A program made the translations under genes and the position numbers. The notes beneath the pieces were generated by a model, which did not search any database, was not told where the DNA came from, and saw only the letters and a program-made list of their open reading frames with translations. DNA of 64,000 nucleotides from Neoscytalidium dimidiatum (Eukaryota; Ascomycota; Dothideomycetes; Botryosphaeriales; Botryosphaeriaceae), in NCBI GenBank assembly GCA_037367355.1, contig CM074695.1, forward strand, positions 806,001-870,000. Direction: 5' to 3'. Positions 11,718-22,244 of the stretch are shown piece after piece. Positions within the stretch are counted from its first letter, which is position 1, and each line of letters opens with the position of its first letter.

Positions 11718-13280
11718 ATGTTTTCCCGCAAGGGATTGGCTCCATTTACTCCAGCCCGCTTAGCTGGCACGGAGCTCACTCAACCAAGCGCCGACGTCAC
11801 GCAGAAGACAGTTTCTAGCGCTCATACCACTCCTCTTCCCTCCAAGAAACACCAGCGCAAGAAATCGCGCTTCGAGGCAATTCGTGACAGCCTCAGCCGC
11901 CTCATCCGCAGATCGACTCGGAGCGAGCCCGCTCCCGAGATCCTCGACTTCAGCTTCCAGTTCCCATCGATTCCGCCCATCAGCTCGCTCCCCAACCATG
12001 TGACTCGCATGGCGCCGCGCGGCAGCTCACCCATGAGCTCATCGAATGTCTCCTCACGCGCCTCTTCACGCTCGAGTGACGAGCTGCGCGCCGAGATGCG
12101 CCGCTTAGTGCCGCCGTCAGACATCCCGCACGCCAGCTATCAGGTAGCGACGGGCAAGTTCTGGCCCAGGGGCGACACGCTCGACAGGCGCTCCGCTCAC
12201 TCGCGCAACTCGTCAAAGTCATCGTCCTCATCGTTCGTCTCGACAAACGGCTCCTGTGCGCTGGAGACCGTGCCCGAGCTCACCCCCAGCAAGAGCGACA
12301 GCCACTTCGACACCACCAGCACACACGTTGCCGTCAACTTCGCCGTCTCGAACCCCATTGCGGAGGAAGACGAGAGCGACGAGAGCAGCGAGGTGAGGAA
12401 GCTGGGAGAGGTGAAGCACGAGCGCTCCCTCTTCGGTCCTCTCGACGTCGACTCCTCCTGCTTCTCCTTCGGCTCCAACACGTTCAACCAGCTTCCGGAC
12501 GTCGTCTGGACCACGACGACCAAGAACGATCCGATGCTCCTCAACAATGTCATCGCCAATGCCGACTCCGTCTTCTGCGGCGACCCGAGCGTGCTCAACC
12601 CTGCCGTCTACGAGCCCTGCGCCGCCGAGCTCCACGCCATACTCAAGAAGAAGGAGAAGGAGGAGCGGAAGGCTCGGGTCAAGAAGATGGAGGACGACCG
12701 CAAGTGGGCGGAGACGACTCAGGTGGCCTCCAACTTCGCTGCCGGCCTGCAAGAGCTGAATGAGCAGAAGAGCCGCGAGCGCGCCGCGTACTTGGACGCC
12801 GTCAAAAAGGAGCGCAAGGCGGCTCAGGAGGCATTGAAGATGGAGCTGCAGCGCCGGATGGGACCCGCCGCTGCGGAGCAGTGGTGCGAGGGGAATGCGG
12901 TGACGGAGAGTCTCAAGACGTCTCCTGGTGTGCCCAGCAAGTATGGCTTGCTCTCGTCGCTGATCAAGAGCATGAGGGAGCAGCAGGGCGAGGTTGCCGA
13001 CGACGACAATGACAGCGCTTGGGAGACCTGCGATAACTCGCCTGTCAGCATCAACGAGCAGACTGGCCTGCCTGGCTCTACTTTGGCCGACCAAGTTGCC
13101 GCCGAGATCGAAGAGCAGAAGCCCAACAGCAACACCAACTACGTTGATAGCGGTTGTGCCGTTGAGGATGATGAGGAGACGGATGATGGCTGTGCCATTG
13201 AATGCGATGAGTATGACGACTGTGCCATCGAGAGCTGCAGCACTATCTGCGTGAACGCCCGTGGCCGCCGCTACTTTTAA
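11718..13280 (+). CDS. Hypothetical protein with charged coiled coil and acidic Cys-containing tail
   Basis: Single exon, 520 aa, ATG in a strong context (gccATG). I do not recognise the family. Residues 1-100 are basic and Ser-rich ('RFEAIRDSLSRLIRRSTRS' is a possible amphipathic helix). Residues 105-200 are Ser-rich and disordered. Around 310-390 is a long Lys/Glu helix ('KKKEKEERKARVKKMEDDRK' onward), probably coiled coil, continuing to 'ALKMELQRRMG'. The last 50 residues are very acidic and repeat a short unit with consensus (G/D)CA(V/I)E three times before a final Cys-rich stretch. Composition suggests a cytoplasmic scaffold or regulatory protein rather than an enzyme. No signal peptide or membrane segment is visible. 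Confidence 0.7.
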   Translation: MFSRKGLAPFTPARLAGTELTQPSADVTQKTVSSAHTTPLPSKKHQRKKSRFEAIRDSLSRLIRRSTRSEPAPEILDFSFQFPSIPPISSLPNHVTRMAPRGSSPMSSSNVSSRASSRSSDELRAEMRRLVPPSDIPHASYQVATGKFWPRGDTLDRRSAHSRNSSKSSSSSFVSTNGSCALETVPELTPSKSDSHFDTTSTHVAVNFAVSNPIAEEDESDESSEVRKLGEVKHERSLFGPLDVDSSCFSFGSNTFNQLPDVVWTTTTKNDPMLLNNVIANADSVFCGDPSVLNPAVYEPCAAELHAILKKKEKEERKARVKKMEDDRKWAETTQVASNFAAGLQELNEQKSRERAAYLDAVKKERKAAQEALKMELQRRMGPAAAEQWCEGNAVTESLKTSPGVPSKYGLLSSLIKSMREQQGEVADDDNDSAWETCDNSPVSINEQTGLPGSTLADQVAAEIEEQKPNSNTNYVDSGCAVEDDEETDDGCAIECDEYDDCAIESCSTICVNARGRRYF

Positions 13281-14430
13281 GTAGCAACACATCTTCAACC
13301 TCGTCTGAGCGCCGCTGAAACCTCACAAACGAGCAACACGATGAACGACGCGATGATCACGATTGGAGCTGAAATTTTCCTTTTTTTTTTTTCCTTCCCC
13401 TCCCTCTTCCTTCTTTGGCGATGACGATGACTGCTATACCCATCTTTGTCCTTCTCTCTGATACCCTGGGTCTGCATTTCTATCACTATTCCTTTTTTTT
13501 TTTTTTTTTTGGCACCGACAGTCGGCTCAGGCGCGACTTTCGCACGGTCTGATCGGCATTTGCATTCGGAATACGGAGCATCTGAGAGGCAGTAATACGG
13601 GCATCAACACGGCGAAGCGATTACAGATGGCCTTTGACACTTGCATTTTGATGAAAGCACTGCATGGCTGTGTTTCCATTTTTGAATTTCTCTTTGGAGC
13701 GATTTGGGCGGCGGCACTCTTTTTGGTTTCCGATGTTCGGATGACATTGCGGAGGATGAGGTTGCATCTGGTGGATACGGAGTCGTTGGACGCAGGATAC
13801 CCACATTCCTTTCATTTCTTCCTTCTGCACTGTCGGCTCATGGTCTGAAATAATAGACACGGGCGCGCGCGAAGGAGTACGATTATGGTGGCATTCAGGG
13901 ATGGATGGGTCCCTGGGATGGGCTGAACCGGCCACTTTTGAACCTTTAATCTATGAACGAAAGGCACATGCCACCAATGCTTGGATCTGAAATGAATTGG
14001 TGACCGAATATTCAGGTATTATGCTGAAATATTCAAACATTGAACCATGAGAAAACCACATGTAACTGAAGCAGCTAATCATATCAAATTGTCCGAGAAA
14101 ACGCAGAGCTCCAATTTCCGTACAGTTGCTTTAACTCATCATACCAAAATTGTGTCGAACAACCAGGGTCAGCAAGTCACATACCAAAGGACAAAATAAG
14201 AGACTAAGTGTTCAAATCACTGCACTGATGAGCTGCAACCTTTTCCAATCCGTCCATGTATGTTCCTCGACGATTTCAGTCAACGCCAAGATCATCCTAG
14301 CCAAAGTAATGCCGTTCATGCCCATGTTACTCGACTGCTCCTCTAATAGCCAAGGTCGTACACTTCAAAGAGTCTGTATCCGAAAGTGCAAGACTTCACG
14401 TTTGTGTATGGTGCGAGGATATGGCGATTT
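13281..14430. other. Convergent intergenic region
   Basis: Lies between two genes pointing towards each other, so it should contain both 3' UTRs. It carries homopolymer T tracts near 13380-13392 and at 13493-13510. No coding sequence was recognised. Confidence 0.55.
13493..13510. repeat. Poly-T tract (18 T)
   Basis: Homopolymer read directly, about 210 bases after the stop of the preceding plus-strand gene. It may only be a low-complexity 3' UTR element. Confidence 0.85.
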
Positions 14431-15726
14431 TCACTCGTGCTTGCGGAGCACAAGAGCGTTTGAGCGATTGGGGCGAAAACGCATGATGCTCAAGAATGTG
14501 TGGTAGTCCACGGGCGAGTTGCGACCAACGGCAGAAGCCTTCCAGTCGGTGAAAGCTTTGATGTCCTCGATAGTCTCTTCCACGTTGTCAAAGTTGAAGG
14601 GCACCACAGTGGAAGAATCGCCAGTCGTAATAGTGGCTTGGAAGGTGACGGTCACCGTGGAACCAGACAAGGCAGTCGAGCCACTGTGGCGCAGGTGACG
14701 GTCATGCTGGATCTGGAAGCTACTCTCAGATGTGGCATCGCGGCTGATGGGAGTCTCCTGCATTGGAAGGCCGAACTTGGGGGGACCAACAGCAAGTCTG
14801 TGCTGGAAATTGGAGGAAGGAGCAATGCTCACGGAGCCATCGTATGACTCGTCGTTATAGGTCGATGAAGCATAAGGAGGGGCGCGCATCATGCGGACGT
14901 CAGAAGAAGCGGGCGAGGTTGTGCCGGAGCGCAGCGTCGAAGTAGGCGAGACAGGCCTCGGGCTGCTCGGAGTGATCTTGACGCCGCCAGAGAGCGGAGA
15001 AGCCGTCGCGTCACTGATCAGAATGGAGTCATCAGCGGGTATGCCCACAGGAGTGGGGGAAGATTCCGAATCCTTTTTCAAGTCTGCGTTTTTGACAAAT
15101 TTCAAATCAGCAGTCTGAGCGGGTGCCAGCTGGCTCCTGACGCTCTTGCGACTCAATGGCTTGACTTTAGCAATCTGCGTCTTTGCTGGATCGTGACTCA
15201 TGTTAGTGACCTTAGAGAGTGCGGATTCAGCGGTATGGGTGGCAGCTTCTTCAGTCGTGGACAAGACATTCGACTGGACGGCCGTCGGGTTAACCTTGTA
15301 CTTTGCAATGTCGACTCCCGTGATCGGGATTCCTTTCTTCGTCGCACTAAGTATCAGGGCACCTTCCTCCTTGATGGTAGGTTCTTTGTCGACGGCATCC
15401 TGCCAGCAGCTCTGGATCTTCGGGAACTCGTGGGAATGAGAGGAAATGGTGATGGGGCAACCAAAGTCGACACTGGGCTTGATGAACTGCTGATTCAGCC
15501 AGAGGGCGTCGCTTTTGTTCTCGCTCTTGATCGTCTTCGAGACCTTCTTCAGCACATGGCGTGACAATTCGAAATGGATTGGCTCCATCTGGGCACCATT
15601 CAGATCTTCGCGTCCCAATTTCTTCTGGTAGAGGATAGTTTCACTAATATCTTGGCTTGGAACGGGCGCATTGGCGAGCCAGAAGCTGCGCAAAGCCCAA
15701 AGATGTTCGCTTACCTTGCCCGACAT
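14431..15726 (-). CDS. Hypothetical protein, Ser/Thr/Pro-rich
   Basis: Single exon, 431 aa. The ATG at 15726 is used; the frame stays open upstream but offers only GTG. I do not recognise the family. Residues 1 to about 130 look folded ('HLWALRSFWLANAPVPSQD', then a helical segment with 'FELSRHVLKKVSKTIK'). The centre (about 150-310) is Ser/Thr/Pro-rich and likely disordered. The C-terminus ends with a compact segment including 'FNFDNVEETIEDIKAFTDWK' and 'DYHTFLSIMRFRPNRSNAL', which looks conserved in style. No signal peptide or membrane segment is seen. It lies head-to-tail with CFD1, about 400 bases downstream of it on the same strand. Confidence 0.65.
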   Translation of the reverse strand: MSGKVSEHLWALRSFWLANAPVPSQDISETILYQKKLGREDLNGAQMEPIHFELSRHVLKKVSKTIKSENKSDALWLNQQFIKPSVDFGCPITISSHSHEFPKIQSCWQDAVDKEPTIKEEGALILSATKKGIPITGVDIAKYKVNPTAVQSNVLSTTEEAATHTAESALSKVTNMSHDPAKTQIAKVKPLSRKSVRSQLAPAQTADLKFVKNADLKKDSESSPTPVGIPADDSILISDATASPLSGGVKITPSSPRPVSPTSTLRSGTTSPASSDVRMMRAPPYASSTYNDESYDGSVSIAPSSNFQHRLAVGPPKFGLPMQETPISRDATSESSFQIQHDRHLRHSGSTALSGSTVTVTFQATITTGDSSTVVPFNFDNVEETIEDIKAFTDWKASAVGRNSPVDYHTFLSIMRFRPNRSNALVLRKHE

Positions 15727-16122
15727 GGCGACAAGCTGATGATATAGAGTCGATGTTGTGGAGAGAGGAGCGCGTAAACTAGAGTTGCCGTGTTTTGTGC
15801 ACCGAGACCTCGAATGTGAGGAGGGCAGGAATTGTGCTGAAAGAGAAGGAGGAGGAAGAAGAAGAGGAAGGGAAGGAGAATACCCGCCAATGCGCGCTGC
15901 TTTCACGTGCGCGATTGCATTGTTGCCAGTCCAGGCAGACGCGTCGTGTCTAGTCTAAAGTCACCGTTGCTGCTCTGGGAAACAGCATGGGGCAGTGCCA
16001 GACCTGCTTCGCTCCATTCAACCCCGCAATCATGGTCTGCGCTCTCGAGTAGATAGGTCCAAGCAAGGACTCGTCATCCAATGGATGTGAAGCCAGCTAA
16101 AATGCTATTTACCTAACGACCT
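15727..16122. other. Intergenic region between CFD1 and the 431-aa gene
   Basis: About 400 bases holding the CFD1 3' end and the promoter of the minus-strand gene ending at 14431. On the minus strand the segment just upstream of that start is pyrimidine-rich. No additional gene is seen. Confidence 0.5.
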
Positions 16123-17094
16123 TCATCCCCGTTGCCTTGGCACCCCTCCATCAATAGCCGCAAGAACCTGCTTCACTATGTCGTTAAAAAGCGGGTATAA
16201 GGAACAATCTGTATACTTGTCCACCAGCGTCCCCGGTTCTTTCCTTGTCTCTCCCCCACTTGCCTCAGTCTGGCCGCTGCTCCCCTCAGTTGGCATCTCA
16301 TTGCCTTGGACGACAGTTCCCTTTGGATAGACCGGCCGCTTCCCCTCTTCTATGAGCATGACGAATGCGGGGTCAATAGGGACGCTTCCCAGGAACGGAA
16401 CATTGTAATCTCTGGCCATAATTTCTCCTCCGCCTTTGCTGAACACGTTTGTGCATTCGCTGCAGCTGGGGCAGACGAATCCAGCCATGTTCTCGACAAC
16501 TCCTAGCACTCTCAATCCCACCTTTGTACAGAAGTTTAGCTCCTTCTTGACATCCGAAATGCTGATCGCCTGTGGGGTCGTAACGACTACGGCGCCCGCC
16601 AATTGCGACGGATTGCCCGCGGTGTCTTTGAGCAGAGTCTCCAGCAAAGAGATGTGTTCATCAGATGTGCCCGGTGGAGTGTCAATAAGGAGGTAGTCAA
16701 GGCCTGGGGGCCACAACACCGAGGACAAGAACTGGCGGACCATGGCAGTCTTTTTGGGGCCGCGCCAAATGACAGCATCGCCTCGGTTGGCAAGAATGAA
16801 CCCCAAGGACATGACAGACAGCGGACCGATCCTCCTCTCCTCCTCGCCCTCCCCAAGTATTTGTGCGTCATGAACGGACACGGGAACCATGCCGCCGGGG
16901 GCCTGTGTGACTTTGGAGCCTTCAACTCCAAAGAAGCGTGGTACGGACGGCCCGGTAAGATCGATATCCAGCACTCCGACAGAGTTCCCCTGCAAGGACA
17001 GTGTGAGGGCCAATTGGGTAGTGATGCTGGACTTGCCCACGCCGCCCTTGCCGGACAAGACGAGGACTATCTTCTTGACATTTTCGAGGCCCAT
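16123..17094 (-). CDS. CFD1: Cytosolic Fe-S cluster assembly P-loop NTPase Cfd1 (NUBP2)
   Basis: Single exon, 323 aa, starting ATG-GGC. The deviant Walker A of the Mrp/NBP35 family is present (GKGGVGKS, residues 15-22), as are the 'DIDLTGPS' and '[10 protein letters not shown]' motifs. The bridging-cluster ligands C208-x-x-C211 are present with a nearby C214. Cfd1 forms a hetero-complex with Nbp35 and builds a transient [4Fe-4S] cluster for transfer to cytosolic and nuclear apoproteins. It lacks the N-terminal four-Cys ferredoxin-like motif of Nbp35, which separates it from that paralogue. A Gly/Ser/Glu insertion near the C-terminus ('[18 protein letters not shown]') is not part of the core fold. 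Confidence 0.95.
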   Translation of the reverse strand: MGLENVKKIVLVLSGKGGVGKSSITTQLALTLSLQGNSVGVLDIDLTGPSVPRFFGVEGSKVTQAPGGMVPVSVHDAQILGEGEEERRIGPLSVMSLGFILANRGDAVIWRGPKKTAMVRQFLSSVLWPPGLDYLLIDTPPGTSDEHISLLETLLKDTAGNPSQLAGAVVVTTPQAISISDVKKELNFCTKVGLRVLGVVENMAGFVCPSCSECTNVFSKGGGEIMARDYNVPFLGSVPIDPAFVMLIEEGKRPVYPKGTVVQGNEMPTEGSSGQTEASGGETRKEPGTLVDKYTDCSLYPLFNDIVKQVLAAIDGGVPRQRG

Positions 17095-17514
17095 GGTGGG
17101 TATGAGCGCGCGAGAAGCCTCAGCCTGGATTGTAGGGGGAGTTCGCGAGGGACCTGCAGATAGCGCGCGGAGGATTTGTGGGAGTGGTGATGCGGCGCAT
17201 GCTTAGGTTTGCGATGAAGTGAGAGCGGCGTTGATTTCAAAGCCCCGCCGACGTCAAACCACTGCCGCTGCCCTTTCCGCGCCACACCGCCTGCGAGATC
17301 GGCCACGCCAAGGCTTTCCGCTCGCCCTTCCGCCGCCGCATCTCCGCTCGCAACAAAAAGTCGCTGCCGTCGTTCCGTGTTGCGCTCACGCCCTGGGACT
17401 CGCGCGTTCTATCGGCTTGCTCGCCCACGCTTGTTGCATTAATTCTTATCGGAATTTCGCTAATCAAATGTAGAAACTATCGTTTTGCAAGCGCCTGGCC
17501 TCTTGATCGTTCAA
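17095..17514. other. Intergenic region upstream of CFD1
   Basis: GC-rich promoter region of the minus-strand CFD1 gene, also containing the end of the decayed methyltransferase. No other gene seen. Confidence 0.5.
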
Positions 17515-18423
17515 CTATTCTAGTTTCTCTGGTCTTGGTCCTGTCAACACACAAATGTACCAGTTGACATAGGCAGCAGAGCGCAACTCATGCAGTGCTG
17601 CCTTGACCATTTCTTCAGCTTCTTGCTCCGATGGAGCTGCTGACATTTGGCTCTCCCTGCTTCTCGTCAGCATTCCGTGCGCAAACCCCAAGATCAAATC
17701 CATGAATCCGCTCCGATCTTCGACAATCCGATCAGTGCATACACAGTCGAGGTCCACATCTACAAAGCCCGCGCTCGGCAGTGCGTTCACCAGAGCGAAT
17801 GAGCCCACCATCCGGCTTCCTTGCAGCTCAAAGCACTTTCGGCTCAGCGTTTCGATCGATTTCCTCGTCGCGCCCGCGGTAGACCACAGCGCTTTCGTGA
17901 GAGGCGTTACGTCGACTTCGTCCCACTGTATGTAGCCACCAGGCTTAAGAAGACGAAAACAGTGAAGTGCGACAAGGCCCCTATCCTCTCGGTCCAAAGC
18001 GTAAGAGTGCAGACGGATATGCCGCCGTCGCGTCCTGGAGATAAAACTTGACATTCCGGGGAAGCCTACTCCGTAACGGAAATCGGACGTTCGATATGTC
18101 GAAAGCGTGGAATTCTGTTGTTGAAGGGATCTTTTGGGCAACTTCGCGCATCCACACTCCCGTGGCTGTTCCAACGCCTGTGATTCGAGCCTCTGGGTCT
18201 AGTCGCTCCTTTATGGTCGGTGCGAGCTGATAGCATAGCGCCCTGCGTATCTCTGGTCAACAGGAATTGATGACTGGATTCGCAATTGCGCGCGCACCGG
18301 CGGTAGAATGGTTCTGCTTTCCGAGACTGCGCAACTGCTTCAGTAATCCGCCAACCTGATAATAACATACGCGTACCTTTGTGCCTCTTCGTTGCATCGA
18401 AAAGGGGCATGCCTATCCCCCAT
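17515..18423 (-). pseudogene. Decayed LaeA/UMTA-type SAM-dependent methyltransferase
   Basis: Homology runs through three pieces on the minus strand. A short first exon ends '..CNEEAQR' (donor gtacgc); the ATG at 18423 is only a candidate start and the frame extends further upstream. After an acceptor at 18243 the second piece reads 'TIKERLDPEARITGVGTATG', containing SAM motif I, then 'MREVAQKIPSTTEFHAFDIS' and 'NVKFYLQDA'. That frame then hits a stop. The rest ('HIRLHSYALDRED', 'CFRLLKPGGYIQWDEVD', to the stop) is in another frame. The switch lies near 18020-18036, where about 15-18 residues expected in this family are missing, so a small frame-shifting deletion is the simplest reading. No intron can bridge it. 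Methyltransferases of this type often act in secondary metabolism or its regulation. Confidence 0.7.
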
Positions 18424-18552
18424 TGGCAGATTTCTATGCTCTGGGACTCTGGTGATCTTGGTGGATAAAGGATCTGCGTCCGAGAGTGTAACGCCAAGAA
18501 AGTATTCGGACACGATTCTCCTAAAGTAAGTCAGAGATTGTGTTGATTTCAA

Positions 18553-19543
18553 GGAGCTTCAGCTGAACCCTTTTACATTGATTGCTCGGCGTATGGCACG
18601 GATGGGGAACCCCCGGCCCCGCTATCTTCACCCGTCACCATTTCCCATCTGTGCTAAAGTTTTGATCCGTTTCATAACCCTGTGCCATGATATAGGACTG
18701 AGATCGGGCTCCACAGTGACCTGTTCCCCCGACAGATTGGCCTCGTGACAAAATTTGTGCATGAGCGGCAAGAGCGGGAAGCCTTCATCTCAAAATCGAA
18801 CCAACCAACCATAAGTAAATTCGATACTTTTAGACAAATATGCGCCACAAAAGTCTCCGATAATCATTCCCGTCCAATTTTATCTGCCCGACTAGTTCAA
18901 CGTGAAAAGGATTGTCATGGCAACTCCATCATAGGAGCAGTTGAAGCGGTCGTTCGGACTTGAATACTACAAATACTTAATACATCGACGTCTGAATAAC
19001 CACCTTAGCTTCGTATGCGCACCAATCCTTTGAGTTGCCGTACTTTTACTGTAGTCCTGACGTCGTTGTATCTTCCGCCACATGTCACATCGAGCTACAA
19101 GGTCTACGAGCAGCAATGATACTCATGACGCTACCGCGAGGAATTAGACGAATTGTCAAAGGAGGAAAAAAAAAGGAAAAAAAAAACTGGTAAAGGGGGA
19201 TGAACAAGTGAATTACGCGGCAAGTCAGATAATCCATGAAAGTAGTTAAAGCAGAAGGGCAGCTTTGGGCGCTGAGAATCTCAGTTTAAAGGAATATACA
19301 GTGCTGATGCAGGAACCGCATCATGGTATCAGCCCGGATTTACCCTCTAAGGGTGGAATTGAAGCCTGCCGAGTAGGTCTCCGTAGACCATGCCGTTATG
19401 TTCCACGTCTTTGGACCTCGGTGTCTTGATACAAGTCCGAAGGCTAACCATACACTGACTGATTCGCACGGAAGGGAATTTAGCCGAGTCGTTTTATAGC
19501 TAACTTCATATGCTGTCTAGCAGTAACTAACGATCAAGCAGAC
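18553..19543. other. Intergenic region with one copy of a diverged short repeat
   Basis: No gene recognised. Contains an A-rich stretch near 19168-19187 and, near 18955-19025, a sequence related to one at about 49995-50065. The mild AT bias and lack of coding signal fit a degenerate region next to the broken methyltransferase. Confidence 0.5.
18955..19024. repeat. Diverged dispersed repeat, copy 1
   Basis: The core CATCGACGTCTGAATAACC at 18983-19001 matches 18 of 19 bases of the sequence at 50021-50039, and weaker similarity continues on both sides. The single core difference and several flanking ones are transitions, which could reflect RIP-like mutation. Only two copies were noticed by eye. 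Confidence 0.45.
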
Positions 19544-22244
19544 CTACAACATCATCGCAGCCTTCCGGGTTCCCACAAACCTCTTATCGCCCTTTCCAAA
19601 AGGTCCCTTAAATCCACAAGCTAGTCCTGTTTTCTCATCCCTCTTCATTCCACCACACTTCAGCAACCCTCCCCTTTCCTTCGGCAGTCTCATCATCTCC
19701 TTCACCACCTTATTGTAATCACCAAAGAACTCATGACCCCGCACATCCGCTCCGCTCCTCGCCACCACCCCATGCCCCAGCGTAACGCACCACCTCCCAC
19801 CCACGCACACCGCATGCTCTTCCGGCCGCCCTCCTTCCTCCAACAGCACCGAGTACACATCCACGCCCTTCCACACGCGCACGTCAGCCACCTGCGCGGG
19901 GAAGACCCACATCCCGGTCTTCGCATCCAGCACCGGATGCCACGGCGTAACCAGCAGCGCCCCAAGCCGACACAGCGCCACGCGCGCGGCGGCCGCCGTC
20001 CTCAGCACCGCAACGACGCGCCTCGCGCCCACGGGCGTGCGCACGCGCGCGCCGGCGCGGAGCCGGTGGACGGGCACCGCGGCGCCGCTGGCCAGCAGGA
20101 CGCGCGACGGCGCGGCGAAGCACGGGTTGTCCGGGTTGTTGTAGACGGCCATGGAGGGGCGCGGGAGGCGGCGGGCGTCCGGCATGCCCCTGGAGGCGGC
20201 GTAGCTGGGGGCGTGGCCGGAGAGCAGGTCTGCGTTGTCGTCGTTGCTGCTGCCGCCGCCGCTGTTGTTGTTGTTCGCTGCGTATGAATTCGCGAGGGCT
20301 TCGTCCCTCTCGGCGTTCTCGAGCAGGAGCTTGGCGAGGCGGATCTCGATCGTGTCCCAGGCGTCGGACTGGAGGTTTTTGAAATGCGCGAAGAGGGCGT
20401 TGGCGGCGATGAAGGCCTTTGGGCCCGGGTCTTTCTCGTTGAGGCAGAGTTGGTGGCGGTAGGCGTGGAGGATGGAGGGGACTGGGAGGGTTTTGTGAGT
20501 GTGCTATTCCTTGTTTTGGGGTCGGGGAGGTGGCGGACTGACGATAGTGCGCGCCCCATTTCTCGAACCAATTTGCCTTGCTCAGTGCTTTGTGTATCTG
20601 ACCGGCTGGGTCGTCGATGTCAGGATGGGCTTGTGCGAGGCCGCTTTCGAGGTCTCTAAGGATGCTGGTGTTCAGGTTGTCTTCATGGCCACTGGCCTTG
20701 ATGAGCTTCACCATAGTTTCAAGCCTCAATAGGGTCTCTTCAAGCTCAGATATCTGGATGGGCATGTACTCGTCGGCGCTGTTGGCCCTTGAGACAGAGC
20801 TGAGAAACTCGCAGATCATCGATCGATGCAAGTGGTAGTAGGCGAAAGGTGGAGAAAGAGACTTTGATGTGTCAGAAGCTTTTCTGACCACTCTTACTTG
20901 CTTGGAAACATGTCCTGGTTCCGTGTACTGAAGGATTGCGGAGATCACAGGAGAATCACTCTTCGATATATCAAATCCTTTGGGCCAGGCAAGGAAAATA
21001 TCCCTGCGTTGACCATACTGAAGGTTATAAAGTGAGATCTCCAGGCTCTGTCCCTCTACGCAGTTTATCGCTGATCCTTTCAATGGCTTTAATACTTCGG
21101 GACAACCAGGTACGATCACTGTTAACTTGGCCGATGTTGAAAAGGTTATGTTCAGGTTGGCGAAAGCGTGATTGAAGATAGTGGCTTCGTGTTATCAGTG
21201 CAACTGCTTGAGGAACGAGAAATGGGAAGATAATAATCACCAACAAAGCTTGCTTCAGGAATGAAGGCATAATACCCTCCACCAACTTCAGCCATAGACT
21301 GAAGTAACCCAGAGCGTAGCTGATAGCCAAAGCCAAAGGTGTGAAGAGAAGGAGTGACAGGGTTCTTTCCCCGCTCGGCCTCCTTTGAGATCAGACGCCG
21401 CAGCGCTGGAACGTAGCCTTCCGGAGGAGGCAAGACGTTCGGCAGGCCATCTGTAAGCAGATACACCGCTGAGAGACTATGATCCGGGAGATCTGTAGTT
21501 GGCCGCTTACTCGCCGAGGTCAACATTCGGTACCCCTCACGGAGACCAGCCCACAGGTTCGTTGCGCCTTTAGCCTCAATGGTATCGATCTTCGCAAGAA
21601 GAAATTCCTGTGCCTCTTTGTTCATACGTGTGAGCTCATGGAATACCTGCGGCGCACTCAATCAATACCCGCCAGCCCGGTTCCTGCTTAAGTAATTTGT
21701 GATATTCACTTACAGCAGCTTCATAACCGAACGTCACAATACCGACCCGATCTCGCTCGTCCAGGCCCGCAACCACACCGCGCACCGCGTTCTTGGCCAG
21801 ATCCAACCTGGTGTGGTAGCTCTCCTGCTCCGGGCTATTCAGGCTCTCCGATTGCGCATCACTTTCTCGCTGCGGCTGCGGCTTCGGGACTCTGACGCGA
21901 GACTCCATGCTAGACGACACGTCAATTATCAGGACTATGTCGACCGGGTAGCGCCTCTTGTCGCCGAACGACGCTGGCGGACTCTCCGGTGACTTTACGG
22001 AGACAATAACGCCCATCGGGTCCGGGAGTGGGTGCACTTCGAGCTCAACCTCTGAGGAACGAGCAGGGTAGTCATCCTCAATGATCTCCCAATCTTTCTC
22101 ATGTTCAACGAAGGTGCCATCCGTCACTGTGCTGACAGAAGCCGTGGAAAGGGTTGGTTGCTCGGATAGCGTCAGGTTCCTCAGAGAGGAATTGGGTGAG
22201 GCACTCCTCGATCCCTTCTTGAAGCGGGTGGGAAGAGAAACCAT
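19544..22244 (-). CDS. von Willebrand factor A protein with Hint-type (Vint) domain
   Basis: Four exons in transcription order: 22244-21714, 21646-21241, 21184-20543, 20481-19544; 838 aa, all joins in frame. The vWA domain (about residues 99-310) carries an intact MIDAS start, D-V-S-S-S (108-112), following 'YPVDIVLII'. The C-terminal Vint domain belongs to the Hint fold shared with inteins and Hedgehog proteins. It starts at 'NPCFAAPSRVL' (Cys about 647), keeps the block-B T-x-x-H as TPWH (about 705-708), and continues with 'WVFPAQV', 'YSVLLE' and 'CVTLGHGVV'. Between the two lies a helical region (Vwaint-like) and an Asn/Gly/Ser-rich linker. Fungal vWA-Vint proteins have no settled function; Hint domains can self-cleave. 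No signal peptide is present in the chosen model. Confidence 0.88.

Noticed and set aside
12228..13298. 356-codon open frame antisense to the 520-aa gene
   Set aside because: Mirror of a GC-rich coding sequence; Leu/Arg/Val-rich composition typical of antisense frames and no own features.
13493..13510. Poly-T tract as an RNA polymerase III terminator
   Set aside because: No upstream RNA gene or internal promoter boxes seen; more likely 3' UTR low-complexity sequence.
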